Below are positions 19,066 to 27,706 of a stretch of 64,000 nt of DNA, piece by piece (position 1 is the stretch's first letter; each line of letters opens with the position of its first letter). Under the pieces are notes generated by a model. The model had not been told where the DNA came from and made no database searches. It saw nothing but the letters and a program-made list of their open reading frames with translations. The DNA is from Bradyrhizobium hipponense (lineage in GTDB: Bacteria > Pseudomonadota > Alphaproteobacteria > Rhizobiales > Xanthobacteraceae): positions 1 to 64,000 of the forward strand of contig NZ_VSTH01000015.1 of NCBI RefSeq assembly GCF_008123965.1, given 5' to 3'. The position numbers and the translations under genes are program-made.

Positions 19066-21978
19066 ATGTCCGGGATTCTGGTCGGTGAATTGATCCTCTG
19101 GGTGATCGTCGCGATCGTCGTGATCGTGGTCGGCGTGTACATCGTGAACTGGCTCTATCACCGCTCGTCCAAGGAGACGTCCTTCGTCCGGACCGGCTTC
19201 CTCGGTGAACGCGTCGTGATCAATGGCGGCGCCTTCGTCCTGCCGTTCATCCACGACTACACGCCCGTCAACATGAACGTGCTGCCGATGGGCGTCGTGC
19301 GCTCCAGACAGGACGCAGTGATCACCCGCGACCGCATGCGCGTCGATATCGAGGCCGATTTCTATGTCCGCGTCCAGGCGACCCGCGAAGCGGTGTCCAT
19401 CGCCGCCGCCACGCTCGGCCGCCGCACCATGGAGCCGGAGCAACTTCACGCGCTCCTCGCCGGCAAATTCATCTCCGCGATCCGTTCAGTCGCCTCGGAG
19501 ATGACCCTGGAGCAGATGCACGAGCAGCGCGGCGAGTATGTCGCGCGCCTCAAGGCGAACGCTGCGGAGGCCCTCGCCCAGAACGGGCTCGAGCTGGAAT
19601 CGGTCGCGATCACGGACCTCGACCAGACCGATCTCGAATTCTTCAACCCCTCGAATCGCTTCGACGCCGAAGGTCTGACCCGGCTGATGGAGGACATCGA
19701 GGCCAAGCGCAAGCTGCGCAACGACATCGAGCAGGATTCGATGATCAAGATCCGCTCCCGCAACCTGGAGGCCGAGCGGCAAGCCCTCGAGATCGAACGC
19801 GAAAGCGAGACCGCGCGCCTCGAGCAGGAGCGCGACATCGAGATGCGCCGCGCCTTGCAACGCACCGAAGTCGCCCGCGAGCGGGCGCTGCGCGAGACCG
19901 AGGCCGAGCAGGCGCAAATTTCCGCCCGCGAGACCATCGAGAAGGCGCGCATCGCCAATGACCAGGCGATCGCGGAGGCCCGCATCGCCTCTGAGCGTGA
20001 GACCCGCCAGCGGGAGATAGAGCGCACCCGCATCATCGAGGAGAAAGAACTACTGGCGCGCGAGGAGATCGAGACGTCCCGGATCGCAAACCAGCGCTCG
20101 ATCGACACCAGCCGTATCGCCTCGGAGCGCGAGGTGCGCCAGCGCGAGATCGAGCGGATGCGCACTGTCGAGGAAGCCGAGATCGCCGCCCGCGAGGCGA
20201 TCGAGAAGGCCCGCATCCAGCAGGATCGCGCCGTGACCGACGCCCGCATCGCCAACGAGGAAGAGACACGGCGGCGCGAAATCGAGCGGACACGCGCCGT
20301 CGAGGAAGCCGAGATCGCCGCCCGCGAAGCCACCGAAAAGGCGCGCATCGCCCAAACAATGATCGTAAATGTCGAGCGCATCTCCTCCGACGAGCGCACG
20401 CGTGCTCTGGAGATCCAGCAGGTCCGCACCATCCAGGAAGCCGAGATCGAGGCGCAACGTGCCGTAGAGGCCGCCCGCATCGCCCGCGAGCGTACTCTCG
20501 CTGCCGAGCGCATCGCGGCCGAGCAGAATACGCGGCAGCTGGAAATCGAGCGCAACCAGATGCTGGAGGTCGCCGGCATCGCCGCGCGGGAGACCACCGA
20601 GGCCTCGCGTATCGCCCAGGAAGAGCGCGTCCGCTCGCTCGAAATCGCGCGCAACCGCGCTGTCGAGGAAGCCGATATTGCGGCGCGCGAAGCGATCGAG
20701 GCCGCCCGCATCGCGCAGGAGAAGGCGGTCGCGGCCGAGCGCATCCAGGCCGAGCGCGACACGCGTGCGCTCGAAATCGAGCGGACCGGCGCCTTGGAGG
20801 CGGCCGAGTTGAAGCGGCGCGACGCCATTGAGCGCCAGCGGATCGGAGTCGACCTCGCGCTCGAGGCCGAGCGGATCAACTCCTCCAAGAAGCGCGAAGT
20901 CCTCAATATCGAGCAGAAGAAGGCGATCGAGATCGCGGACGAGGACCGCGTCATCGCGCTCTCCACCAAACGTTCCGAGCGCATCGACGCCGATCGTCAG
21001 GTCAAGCAGGCCGAGATCGTTGCCCGCAAGGAAGTTGAAACCACCGACGTCTCGCGTGAGCAGGCGCTGGAGGCGGCGCGGATCGAACGCCGCCGCTCGA
21101 TCGAGCAGCTCGAGGTCGCTCGCGTCCAGTCGCTTCAGGAAGCCGAGATTGCCGCACGCGAGGAGGTCGAGCGTGCCCGCATCTCCTCCGACCGCGGCCT
21201 CGACGAGGCCCGCATCGGCCGCGAGCGCGAGCTGCGCAAGCTCGAGGTCAATCGCGAGAAGGAGGTCGAGACCGCGCTGATGGAGAAGGCGATTGCGATC
21301 CACACCAAATCGCTGGAGGAATCCGCGGCCAAAGCCTCGGCCGAGGAAGCGCGGATGCGCGCCACGGAAGCCACCGAGCGCGTTATCACCGCGCGCGAGA
21401 ACGAAATCGCCAAGCGCCGCAAGAGCGTCGAGATCCTCATCGCCGAGAAGCAGGCCGAGGAGACGCGGATTACGGCGGAGGCCGAGCGCGTGCGCGCGGC
21501 CGTGGAGGCGGAGGCGCAGCGGCTGCTCAATGAAGCCGAGAATGTGCTGACCGATCAGGCGCGCTACTCGCTGTTCCGCAGGAAGCTCTTGGACCGCATC
21601 GAGGGCATCGTGCGCGAGAGCGTCAAGCCGATGGAGAAGATCGAGGGCATCCGCATCCTCCAGGTCGACGGCCTCAACGGCAACGGCCATGGCGGCAATG
21701 GCGGCCGCAGCGCCACCGACGAGGTGATCGATTCGGCGCTGCGCTACCGCGTGCAGGCGCCGCTGATCGACTCCCTCCTGGCGGATATCGGCGTCGAAGG
21801 CGGCAGTCTTGCCAAAATGCCGGGCCTGATCCGCGAGGCCCGCGACATGCAGGGCATCAAGGAGTCCGCACGCAAAAGCGGCAGTGGCGGCGGCGAAAAG
21901 CCAGCCGCCTCGCCCACGCCGTCGGCAGCAGAGGGCGGCGAACCGCCGGCCGAGCGCGGTCCGCGAAAGAAGAGCTGA
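19066..21978 (+). CDS. SPFH/flotillin-like membrane scaffold with hendecad-repeat coiled coil
   Basis: This protein has about 970 residues. An N-terminal membrane anchor (residues 5-27, LILWVIVAIVVIVVGVYIVN) is followed by an SPFH/Band-7 domain to about residue 200 (TGFLGERVVINGGAFVLP, FYVRVQATREAVSIAAATLG). A very long Glu/Arg/Ala-rich coiled coil then runs to about residue 850, and a Gly- and Ser-rich tail ends the chain. Eight tandem units lie in 19924-20946. The ATG at 19066 has GGAGGG upstream; a TTG at 19051 is only an upstream in-frame codon. Flotillins oligomerise at membranes and organise other proteins. The position between importer and oxidase genes suggests a scaffold for this pathway. 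Confidence 0.85.
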   Translation: MSGILVGELILWVIVAIVVIVVGVYIVNWLYHRSSKETSFVRTGFLGERVVINGGAFVLPFIHDYTPVNMNVLPMGVVRSRQDAVITRDRMRVDIEADFYVRVQATREAVSIAAATLGRRTMEPEQLHALLAGKFISAIRSVASEMTLEQMHEQRGEYVARLKANAAEALAQNGLELESVAITDLDQTDLEFFNPSNRFDAEGLTRLMEDIEAKRKLRNDIEQDSMIKIRSRNLEAERQALEIERESETARLEQERDIEMRRALQRTEVARERALRETEAEQAQISARETIEKARIANDQAIAEARIASERETRQREIERTRIIEEKELLAREEIETSRIANQRSIDTSRIASEREVRQREIERMRTVEEAEIAAREAIEKARIQQDRAVTDARIANEEETRRREIERTRAVEEAEIAAREATEKARIAQTMIVNVERISSDERTRALEIQQVRTIQEAEIEAQRAVEAARIARERTLAAERIAAEQNTRQLEIERNQMLEVAGIAARETTEASRIAQEERVRSLEIARNRAVEEADIAAREAIEAARIAQEKAVAAERIQAERDTRALEIERTGALEAAELKRRDAIERQRIGVDLALEAERINSSKKREVLNIEQKKAIEIADEDRVIALSTKRSERIDADRQVKQAEIVARKEVETTDVSREQALEAARIERRRSIEQLEVARVQSLQEAEIAAREEVERARISSDRGLDEARIGRERELRKLEVNREKEVETALMEKAIAIHTKSLEESAAKASAEEARMRATEATERVITARENEIAKRRKSVEILIAEKQAEETRITAEAERVRAAVEAEAQRLLNEAENVLTDQARYSLFRRKLLDRIEGIVRESVKPMEKIEGIRILQVDGLNGNGHGGNGGRSATDEVIDSALRYRVQAPLIDSLLADIGVEGGSLAKMPGLIREARDMQGIKESARKSGSGGGEKPAASPTPSAAEGGEPPAERGPRKKS
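19924..20946 (+). repeat. Eight tandem 132-nt (44-residue) repeats, one shortened to 99 nt
   Basis: Within the SPFH gene, units start at 19924, 20056, 20188, 20320, 20452, 20584, 20683 and 20815. Each begins with a variant of AREAIEKARIA and is 44 residues long. The sixth has 33 residues. Both lengths are multiples of 11, so the basic period is a hendecad with Ile or Leu at fixed positions and a central REIER-like element. The repeats have diverged at the nucleotide level but keep exact phase. Confidence 0.85.
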
Positions 21979-21989
21979 GGTTTAGGACT

Positions 21990-22427
21990 ATGCCCCGCGT
22001 CTACGTCTCCACCGTCGTCAATGCGCGCAACGACCGCGTCTGGGCGCGGGTGCGCGACTTCAACGGTCTGCCGAACTGGCATCCCGCGATCGCCGAAAGC
22101 CGAATCGAGGGCGGCGAACCCTCCGACAAGATCGGTTGTGTGCGGGATTTTCGCCTGCGCAACGGCGACCGCATCCGCGAAAAACTCCTGGGTCTCTCCG
22201 ATTACGACATGTTCTGCACCTACTCGATCCTGGAATCCCCGATGGGGGTGGAGAACTACGTCGCTACGCTGCGGCTCACACCGGTCACCGACGGCGACCA
22301 GACCTTTATGGAATGGACCGCCGAGTTCGACTGCGCGCCGGAGCGCGAAACGGAGCTGGTGAGCAGTATCGGCGGCGGCGTGTTCCAGGGCGGCTTTGAC
22401 GCCCTCAAGCGCGTGTTCGGAGGCTGA
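21990..22427 (+). CDS. SRPBCC-family protein, first of a tandem pair
   Basis: This 145-residue protein of the SRPBCC/START-like fold is of the polyketide cyclase 2 or Bet v1-like type. It shows the conserved opening (VNARNDRVWARVRDFNGLPN), WHPAIAESRIEGG, the PSDKIGCVRDF segment and a C-terminal helix (GGGVFQGGFDALKRVFGG). The fold encloses a hydrophobic cavity that binds or converts small lipophilic ligands. It begins 11 bases after the SPFH gene and is followed 5 bases later by a clear paralogue. CoxG of CO dehydrogenase clusters is also SRPBCC, but this sequence is nearer the polyketide-cyclase branch. Confidence 0.85.
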   Translation: MPRVYVSTVVNARNDRVWARVRDFNGLPNWHPAIAESRIEGGEPSDKIGCVRDFRLRNGDRIREKLLGLSDYDMFCTYSILESPMGVENYVATLRLTPVTDGDQTFMEWTAEFDCAPERETELVSSIGGGVFQGGFDALKRVFGG

Positions 22428-22432
22428 CGACC

Positions 22433-22876
22433 GTGCCGCATATCGTCAAAAGCACCATCCTGGACGCGCCGACCGATGCGGCATGGTCGGTGCTGCGCGA
22501 TTTCAATGGCCATGATCGCTGGCATCCGGCGGTTGCGACCTCCTCGATCGAACGCGCGCAACCTTCCGACAAGATCGGCTGTGTCAGACGATTCATACTG
22601 AAGGATGGCGCCGAACTTCGCGAACAATTGCTGGCGCTGTCCGACCTCGAGCAGAGCTTCAGCTATTGCCTGCTCGATACCCCGATCCCGATGTTCAACT
22701 ACGTCGCCCATGTCCGCTTGCTGCCAGTCACCGACGGCGACCGTACCTTCTGGCACTGGGAGTCGCGTTTCACCACGAAGCCCCAGGATCGGGACCGCAT
22801 CATCCACATGGTCGCGGAAGATATCTACCAGGCCGGATTCGAGGCGATCCGCCGGCATCTGAAGGAGGCTGCATAG
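22433..22876 (+). CDS. SRPBCC-family protein, second of a tandem pair
   Basis: This 147-residue paralogue of the preceding protein shares RDFNG, RWHPAVATSSIE, PSDKIGCVRRF and LLPVTDGDRTF at equivalent positions, which shows local duplication and divergence. It starts at a GTG with GGAGG nine bases upstream, inside the end of the previous gene. Residues lining the putative cavity differ (SFSYCLLDTPIPMFNYVAH against CTYSILESPMGVENYVATL), so the two may bind different ligands or form a heterodimer. The ligand is unknown; the context suggests a substrate or product of the hydroxylase encoded next. Confidence 0.85.
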   Translation: MPHIVKSTILDAPTDAAWSVLRDFNGHDRWHPAVATSSIERAQPSDKIGCVRRFILKDGAELREQLLALSDLEQSFSYCLLDTPIPMFNYVAHVRLLPVTDGDRTFWHWESRFTTKPQDRDRIIHMVAEDIYQAGFEAIRRHLKEAA

Positions 22877-22878
22877 TC

Positions 22879-23697
22879 ATGGCCGTGACCGTCAAAACTT
22901 TTGCCAGCGCCGGCGAAGCGGCCGGTGCCCTCTCTTCGGACCGAAGCGCGCGCTATCTCGGCGGCGGCACGCTGGTGATGCGCGCGCTGAACGAGGGCGA
23001 CGTCTCGATCTCGACCGTGGTCCGCGCCAGCGACCGGGCGCTGACCCGGATCGACCCATCGGGCCCGCGCATCACGCTGGGCGCCGGCGTGACCTTCGCA
23101 CGCATCCTCGCCGAACGTGACCTTGCCTTCCTGCACGCCGCGGCGCGCTCGATCGGAGGCCCCGCAGTGCGCAACATGGGCACGGTGGGCGGTAATCTCT
23201 TTGCTCCAAACCCCTACGGCGATTTCACCGTCGCGCTGCTCGCGCTCGATGCAACCGTCGCGGTGCAAGGCAGCTTTGGCGCACGCGATATTCCGATCGA
23301 GGAGTTCCTGCAATCGCGCGAGCGGCAGGCCGGGACACTGGTGCTGTCAGTGTCCTGCACGCGGCCGGCGAGCAATGAGGCGTTCCGTTATCGCAAGATT
23401 GCCCGCATCAAGCCGAAGGGCGGCTCCGTCATTACGATAGCCGCGCATCTGCCGATCTCGGGCGGCCGCATCGCCGGCGCGCGCATCGCACTCGGCTCGA
23501 TGGCGCCGACGCAAATCCGGGCTCGCGCCGCCGAGCGCGCGCTGGAAGGGCGCTCGCTGGATGCCGCGACGATCAGCGCGGCGGCTTCGGCGGCTGCTGA
23601 AGGAACATCGCCGTCCGACAACGCGCTTGGCAGCGCCTGGTATCGCCGCGAGATCGTTGGCGTGCATCTGCGTCGCCTGCTGTCCGGCCAGGAATAA
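22879..23697 (+). CDS. Molybdenum hydroxylase FAD-binding (medium, CoxM-like) subunit
   Basis: This 272-residue subunit is of the xanthine dehydrogenase/CO dehydrogenase family. The FAD-binding motif RSIGGPAVRNMGTVGGNLFA (A-x-x-I-G-x-x-x-[IV]-R-N-x-G-T-[IV]-G-G-N) is intact, and GARIALGSMAPTQIRARAAE marks the CO_deh_flav_C domain. GAAGGAGG precedes the ATG at 22879. The same frame is open upstream into the SRPBCC gene but is not homologous there. This subunit passes electrons from the iron-sulfur clusters to FAD. It is the first of the four structural genes of the enzyme. Confidence 0.9.
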   Translation: MAVTVKTFASAGEAAGALSSDRSARYLGGGTLVMRALNEGDVSISTVVRASDRALTRIDPSGPRITLGAGVTFARILAERDLAFLHAAARSIGGPAVRNMGTVGGNLFAPNPYGDFTVALLALDATVAVQGSFGARDIPIEEFLQSRERQAGTLVLSVSCTRPASNEAFRYRKIARIKPKGGSVITIAAHLPISGGRIAGARIALGSMAPTQIRARAAERALEGRSLDAATISAAASAAAEGTSPSDNALGSAWYRREIVGVHLRRLLSGQE

Positions 23698-23714
23698 ACA
23701 GGGAATAGACCGTC

Positions 23715-24191
23715 ATGTCCAAGATACCCCTGCAATTTCGTCACAATGGCCGCGATGTCGCGATCTTCGTCGACGGCGGCACCAATCTCCTGGTCGCGCT
23801 GCGCGAGCTGATCGGCGACATGACGCCCAAATTTGGTTGCGGCCAGGGCGGCTGCGGCACCTGCAGCGTGCTGATCGATGGTGAGCTTCACCTGTCCTGC
23901 CTGACACTGGCCGAAACTGTCGCTGGCCGCTCGATCGAAACGCTCGACGGCATGAAGCAGGGCCCGAACCTGCATCCGCTACAGCGCGCCTTCGCCGACA
24001 ACTTTGCCGCCCAATGCGGCTATTGCACCCCGGGCATGCTGATGGCCGCGAAAGCGTTGCTCGACCGCAACCCCTCCCCAAGCCGCGAGGAGGTCGTCGA
24101 GGCGATCTCCGGCAACATCTGCCGCTGCACCGGCTACGAGCCAATCGTCAACGCCATCCTCGCCGCCGCGGGCGGCCGGGCCAGCGCCTAA
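23715..24191 (+). CDS. Molybdenum hydroxylase 2Fe-2S (small, CoxS-like) subunit
   Basis: This 158-residue protein carries both cluster motifs of the family. A plant-type ferredoxin cluster is formed by FGCGQGGCGTCSVL plus the Cys in LSCLTLAE. The C-terminal helical-domain cluster comprises CGYCTPGMLM and ICRCTGYEPIV. All eight cysteines are visible. It relays electrons between the molybdopterin centre in the large subunit and FAD in the medium subunit. The gene lies 17 bases after the FAD subunit and 11 before the large subunit, in the M-S-L order known from CO dehydrogenase and similar enzymes. Confidence 0.93.
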   Translation: MSKIPLQFRHNGRDVAIFVDGGTNLLVALRELIGDMTPKFGCGQGGCGTCSVLIDGELHLSCLTLAETVAGRSIETLDGMKQGPNLHPLQRAFADNFAAQCGYCTPGMLMAAKALLDRNPSPSREEVVEAISGNICRCTGYEPIVNAILAAAGGRASA

Positions 24192-24202
24192 GGATGTAAA
24201 CC

Positions 24203-25792
24203 ATGCTGGAACTGCGCAAGGACATTTTCGCCGACGAGCGCGACGATAACTTAAAGGAGATCGGCAAGGGCACGCAGCGTCAGGATATGCTCGGCCACGT
24301 CACGGGCACGTCGAGCTATTTCAACGACCACAAGCTCCAGGGCATGCTGCACCTGAAGGTGGTCCGCTCGACGCAGGCGCATGCCAGGATTCGCCGCATC
24401 GATATCACGGAGGCCGAGCGTTCGTCCGGCGTGCGCCGGATCATCCGCGGCGCCGACGTGCCGCGCAACCTCAACACGCTTCTGAGCCTGATCAATTTCG
24501 GCAAGGACGACGAGCCCTCGCTGGCGGTCGACAAGGTCCGCTACAAAGGCGAGCCGATCGTCGCCATCGTCGCCGACAGCGAGCGCGAAGCCTTTGAGGC
24601 CATAGCCAAGGTCAAGGTCGACTACGAGCCACTGCCAGCCGTGTTCGACGTCGAGGATGCGCTGAAGCCCGGCGCGCCCGTGGTCAACGAGACCTATCCC
24701 AAGAACACCTTCACCTATCACGAGACTTATGATCACCAGAAGCTTCGCTTCGGCGATGCCGACGCCGCACTTGCAACGGCCGATCACGTGCTGGAGCAGC
24801 GCTACCAGATGTCGCCGATCGAGCATGCGCCGACCGAAACCAACGGCGCGATCGCGGCCCCCGACACCAATGGCCGCTATGTCGTCTACACCTCGACGCA
24901 GGCGCTGTTCTTCTCGGTCGACACCTGCGCCAAGATCCTGGACGTTCCCTCCAACACCTTCCACTTCATCGGCGGCACCGTCGGTGGCGGTTTTGGCGGC
25001 AAGGTGGATACACTGACGGAGCCGCTCGCGATTCTCGGCGCGATGCTGACCGGCCGACCCGTGCGCTACGTGTTCGGCCGCGAGGAGGAAATGCAATACG
25101 GTCCGCCCCGCGGCGCCGAACGCATCTACATCAAGGACGGCGTGATGCGCGACGGCCGCGTAATCGCGCGAAAGATCCGCGCCTATTTCGACAGCGGCGC
25201 CTATACCCGTCTGTCGAGCTACGCCGCCGTGAAATGCGCCGCGCACCTGCCGGGGCCCTACACCATCCCGAACGTCTATGGCGACGTCTACTGCGTCTTC
25301 ACCAACCGCACGCCGGCAACCGCGATGCGCGGCTTCGGCGTCACTGCGATGGATTTTGCGATCGAGTGCCAGATGGACAAGCTCGCGAACCTCGTTGGCA
25401 TGGACCCGATGGAATTTCGCATCCTCAATGCCTACCGCGACGGCGACATGAAGGCGCACCGTCGCGAGGCCAAGAACACCGCGCTGATCGAGTGCGTCCA
25501 GGTCGCCGCCGAAAAGGCAAAATGGCCGATCCGCGACGAGTTCAAGCGCGCCTCATCGCGCAAGGACGGCGGTGGCAGCCGCGCAATCATCCCGCCGACG
25601 CCGGCCGATAGCCGTGCGCGACCGACCGCGCCCGTGCAGCAGCGCACGACCTACGATCGCGCGCCAGCTGCCACCTCCCGCGAACCGCCGCGAGAGCCGC
25701 CACCGCCGGCGCCACCACCTCCACCGCGGCCGTCTGCGCCCTCGCATGGCGCGACCCGCTTCTCCTCCGTCTTCGGCACCAGGAGGCGCTAG
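24203..25792 (+). CDS. Molybdenum hydroxylase large subunit, N-terminal half (split gene)
   Basis: This protein has 529 residues. Residues 1-450 match the first half of XDH-family large subunits: hammerhead domain (GKGTQRQDMLGHVTGTSSYF), cofactor-binding GGTVGGGFGGKVD and TPATAMRGFGVTAMDFAIE. The CO dehydrogenase active-site loop A-Y-x-C-S-F-R is absent, so this is not a form I CO dehydrogenase. The last 76 residues (from about 454) are a Pro/Arg-rich tail absent from ordinary relatives, ending at a TAG. The next gene starts on the following base in the same frame and supplies the rest of the subunit. Together the halves total about 870 residues, about 80 more than usual, owing to the tail. 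Confidence 0.88.
   Translation: MLELRKDIFADERDDNLKEIGKGTQRQDMLGHVTGTSSYFNDHKLQGMLHLKVVRSTQAHARIRRIDITEAERSSGVRRIIRGADVPRNLNTLLSLINFGKDDEPSLAVDKVRYKGEPIVAIVADSEREAFEAIAKVKVDYEPLPAVFDVEDALKPGAPVVNETYPKNTFTYHETYDHQKLRFGDADAALATADHVLEQRYQMSPIEHAPTETNGAIAAPDTNGRYVVYTSTQALFFSVDTCAKILDVPSNTFHFIGGTVGGGFGGKVDTLTEPLAILGAMLTGRPVRYVFGREEEMQYGPPRGAERIYIKDGVMRDGRVIARKIRAYFDSGAYTRLSSYAAVKCAAHLPGPYTIPNVYGDVYCVFTNRTPATAMRGFGVTAMDFAIECQMDKLANLVGMDPMEFRILNAYRDGDMKAHRREAKNTALIECVQVAAEKAKWPIRDEFKRASSRKDGGGSRAIIPPTPADSRARPTAPVQQRTTYDRAPAATSREPPREPPPPAPPPPPRPSAPSHGATRFSSVFGTRRR
25781..25786 (+). promoter_or_regulatory. Shine-Dalgarno inside the end of the first large-subunit gene
   Basis: AGGAGG encodes the Arg-Arg near the end of the first half and lies six bases before the ATG at 25793, which directly follows the TAG stop. 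This perfect, well-spaced site argues that the second half is deliberately translated from its own start by re-initiation, rather than the TAG being a recent nonsense mutation. Confidence 0.7.
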
Positions 25793-26815
25793 ATGACCCG
25801 GCATCGCGGACGCGGCATGGCGTCGATCAACTATCCCATCGGCATGAATCTCGGCGGCGACCCGAGCCAGGCGCTGGTGCACTCCAACCCCAGCGGCAAG
25901 TTCACGGTGGCACTGTCGTCGATCGATCTCGGCCAGGGCATGAAGTCGGTGACCCGGCAGATCTGCGCGGAAACGCTAGGCGTGCCCGTGGAGGACGTCT
26001 ATGTCGACACCGCAGATTCCGACACCGGCCCGCACTGCATGGGCTCGTTCGCCTCGCGCGGCACCCATCGCGTTGGCAATGCCGTGATGGCGGCGGCGCG
26101 CGAGGCGCGCGGCGTGATGATGGAGGCAGCCGCCGAGGAACTCGAGGTCAACGCCTCCGATCTCGATACCGACGGGCGCGGCAACATCCACGTCAAGGGC
26201 GCGCCGCATCGCTCGATTTCGACCAAGGACGTCGCGATTGCCGCACAGTTCAAGCAGGGCAAGACCATTTCGGGTCGCGGCATCTTCCTGGTGCCGCTGT
26301 CGAATGTCGATCCCGAAACCGGCGAGATGTCGCCTGCAACCTGCTACGCCCATGCCTGCCTCGTTGCCGAGGTCGACGTCGACGACGAGACCGGCGAGGT
26401 GGCGATGGTCCGCATGGATTCTGCCTATGAGCTCGGTCGCGCGCTCAATCCGCGTCTGGTCGAGCAGCAGCTGGTCGGCGGTGCCTGGATGGGGATCAGC
26501 CATGCGCTGTATGAGACACCGGAGCCATATTATCCCGATCCCGTTCACGGTCCCCGCGACTTCGTCGAATATCTGATGCCGGGCCCCGGCGACATCTGCC
26601 CGCACGACATCGCCGTGCTGGAGCGCCCCGCTCCCGACGGCCCGTTCGGCGCCAAGGGCCCAGGCGAAATGTGCGCCAATCCGGTGCTGCCGGCCGTCGC
26701 CAACGCGATCTTCAACGCCGTCGGCGTGCGGATCGACGACTTGCCGATCACACCCGAAAAGGTGCTGCGCGCGATCAAGGCCCAGGGCGGCGCGCGGCCG
26801 CAGTCGCGCCGCTGA
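25793..26815 (+). CDS. Molybdenum hydroxylase large subunit, C-terminal half (split gene)
   Basis: This 340-residue protein is equivalent to the second half of XDH-family large subunits. It begins with MTRHRGRGMASINYPIGMN and continues SSIDLGQGMKSVTRQICAET, SDTGPHCMGSFASRGTHRVG, and the catalytic-glutamate motif GAKGPGEMCANPVLPAVANA. The active-site glutamate is therefore on a different polypeptide from the GGGFGGK cofactor loop. The gene is in frame with and adjacent to the first half. Split large subunits are known in a few bacterial hydroxylases such as nicotinate dehydrogenase of Eubacterium barkeri; the substrate here is not evident. Confidence 0.88.
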   Translation: MTRHRGRGMASINYPIGMNLGGDPSQALVHSNPSGKFTVALSSIDLGQGMKSVTRQICAETLGVPVEDVYVDTADSDTGPHCMGSFASRGTHRVGNAVMAAAREARGVMMEAAAEELEVNASDLDTDGRGNIHVKGAPHRSISTKDVAIAAQFKQGKTISGRGIFLVPLSNVDPETGEMSPATCYAHACLVAEVDVDDETGEVAMVRMDSAYELGRALNPRLVEQQLVGGAWMGISHALYETPEPYYPDPVHGPRDFVEYLMPGPGDICPHDIAVLERPAPDGPFGAKGPGEMCANPVLPAVANAIFNAVGVRIDDLPITPEKVLRAIKAQGGARPQSRR

Positions 26816-26824
26816 GGATTTGCG

Positions 26825-27706
26825 ATGGCGATCCGCAGCAACATCGTCGGCATCGACAGCCCGGAGGCGTTGGAGAAGGCGCTGCGGGCGGCCTATTACC
26901 TCGCCGACGAGGGGCTGGCGACCGCAGCCTATCTTGGGCTGGCGCTCGGCAAGCCCCTGCTGCTCGAAGGCGCGCCCGGCGTCGGCAAGACCGAGGCCGC
27001 GAAGGCCATTGCCGCCGTGCTCGGCCGCCGGTTGATCCGCCTGCAATGCTATGAGGGCATCGACGCCTCCGCCGCACTCTACGAATGGAATTATCCGCGT
27101 CAGATGCTTGCGATCCGCCAGGCCGGCGACGACAGCATCGACATCTATGGCGAGACGTTTCTGATCGAGCGCCCGATGCTGGCCGCGCTGCGCGCGCCCG
27201 ATTCCACCGTCCTGCTGATCGATGAGATCGACCGTTCCGACCAGGAATTCGAGGCCTTCCTGCTCGAGTTCCTCTCCGACTTCCAGATCTCCATCCCAGA
27301 GCGCGGCACGGTGCGCGCCGTCGAGCGACCGGTCGTGGTGCTCACCTCGAACCGGACGCGCGACCTGCACGAGGCCTTGCGCCGGCGCTGCGTGTACCAC
27401 TGGATCGACTATCCCACGGAAGAGCGCGAGGCGCGCATCGTGATGCTGCGGGCCTCGAGCGTCGCCGAGGCAACCGCGCGGGCCGTCGTCGCCGCCGTCG
27501 GGAAATTGCGGCGCGAACCGCTCACCAAGGCGCCGGGCATCGCCGAAGCCGTTGACTGGGCCGAGGCGGCGACCCTGCTGCACAAGGGTGGCGCGCGCTG
27601 GCCGGACGCGTTCAAGCGCTCGATCGGCGTGGCGCTCAAGGACGAGGAGGATCTGCATTTCATCTCGCCGCGGCTCGACGCAATGCTCGCGGAGGCGACC
27701 GCATGA
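26825..27706 (+). CDS. MoxR-type AAA+ ATPase (CoxD-like)
   Basis: This 293-residue ATPase has Walker A LEGAPGVGKTEAAKAIA, Walker B STVLLIDEIDRSDQEF and sensor segment PVVVLTSNRTRDLHEALRRR. MoxR ATPases usually work with a VWA protein to assemble or activate metalloenzymes. CoxD, the equivalent in CO dehydrogenase clusters, helps build the active-site metal centre. It begins 9 bases after the hydroxylase and its end overlaps the VWA gene by 4 bases, so its client is very probably the molybdenum hydroxylase. Confidence 0.9.
   Translation: MAIRSNIVGIDSPEALEKALRAAYYLADEGLATAAYLGLALGKPLLLEGAPGVGKTEAAKAIAAVLGRRLIRLQCYEGIDASAALYEWNYPRQMLAIRQAGDDSIDIYGETFLIERPMLAALRAPDSTVLLIDEIDRSDQEFEAFLLEFLSDFQISIPERGTVRAVERPVVVLTSNRTRDLHEALRRRCVYHWIDYPTEEREARIVMLRASSVAEATARAVVAAVGKLRREPLTKAPGIAEAVDWAEAATLLHKGGARWPDAFKRSIGVALKDEEDLHFISPRLDAMLAEATA

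Noticed and set aside
19446..20984. Long open frame on the minus strand (512 codons) opposite the SPFH gene, and a second one at 20050-21690
   Set aside because: Both are shadows of the repetitive, GC-rich coiled-coil coding sequence. Their Ser/Arg- or Leu/Asp-rich composition mirrors the codon pattern of the plus-strand repeats, and no independent family motif is present.
25976..27658. 560-codon minus-strand frame opposite the hydroxylase and MoxR genes
   Set aside because: It runs across two well-identified plus-strand genes and a gene boundary, has a His/Gly/Asp-rich low-information composition and no recognisable domain.
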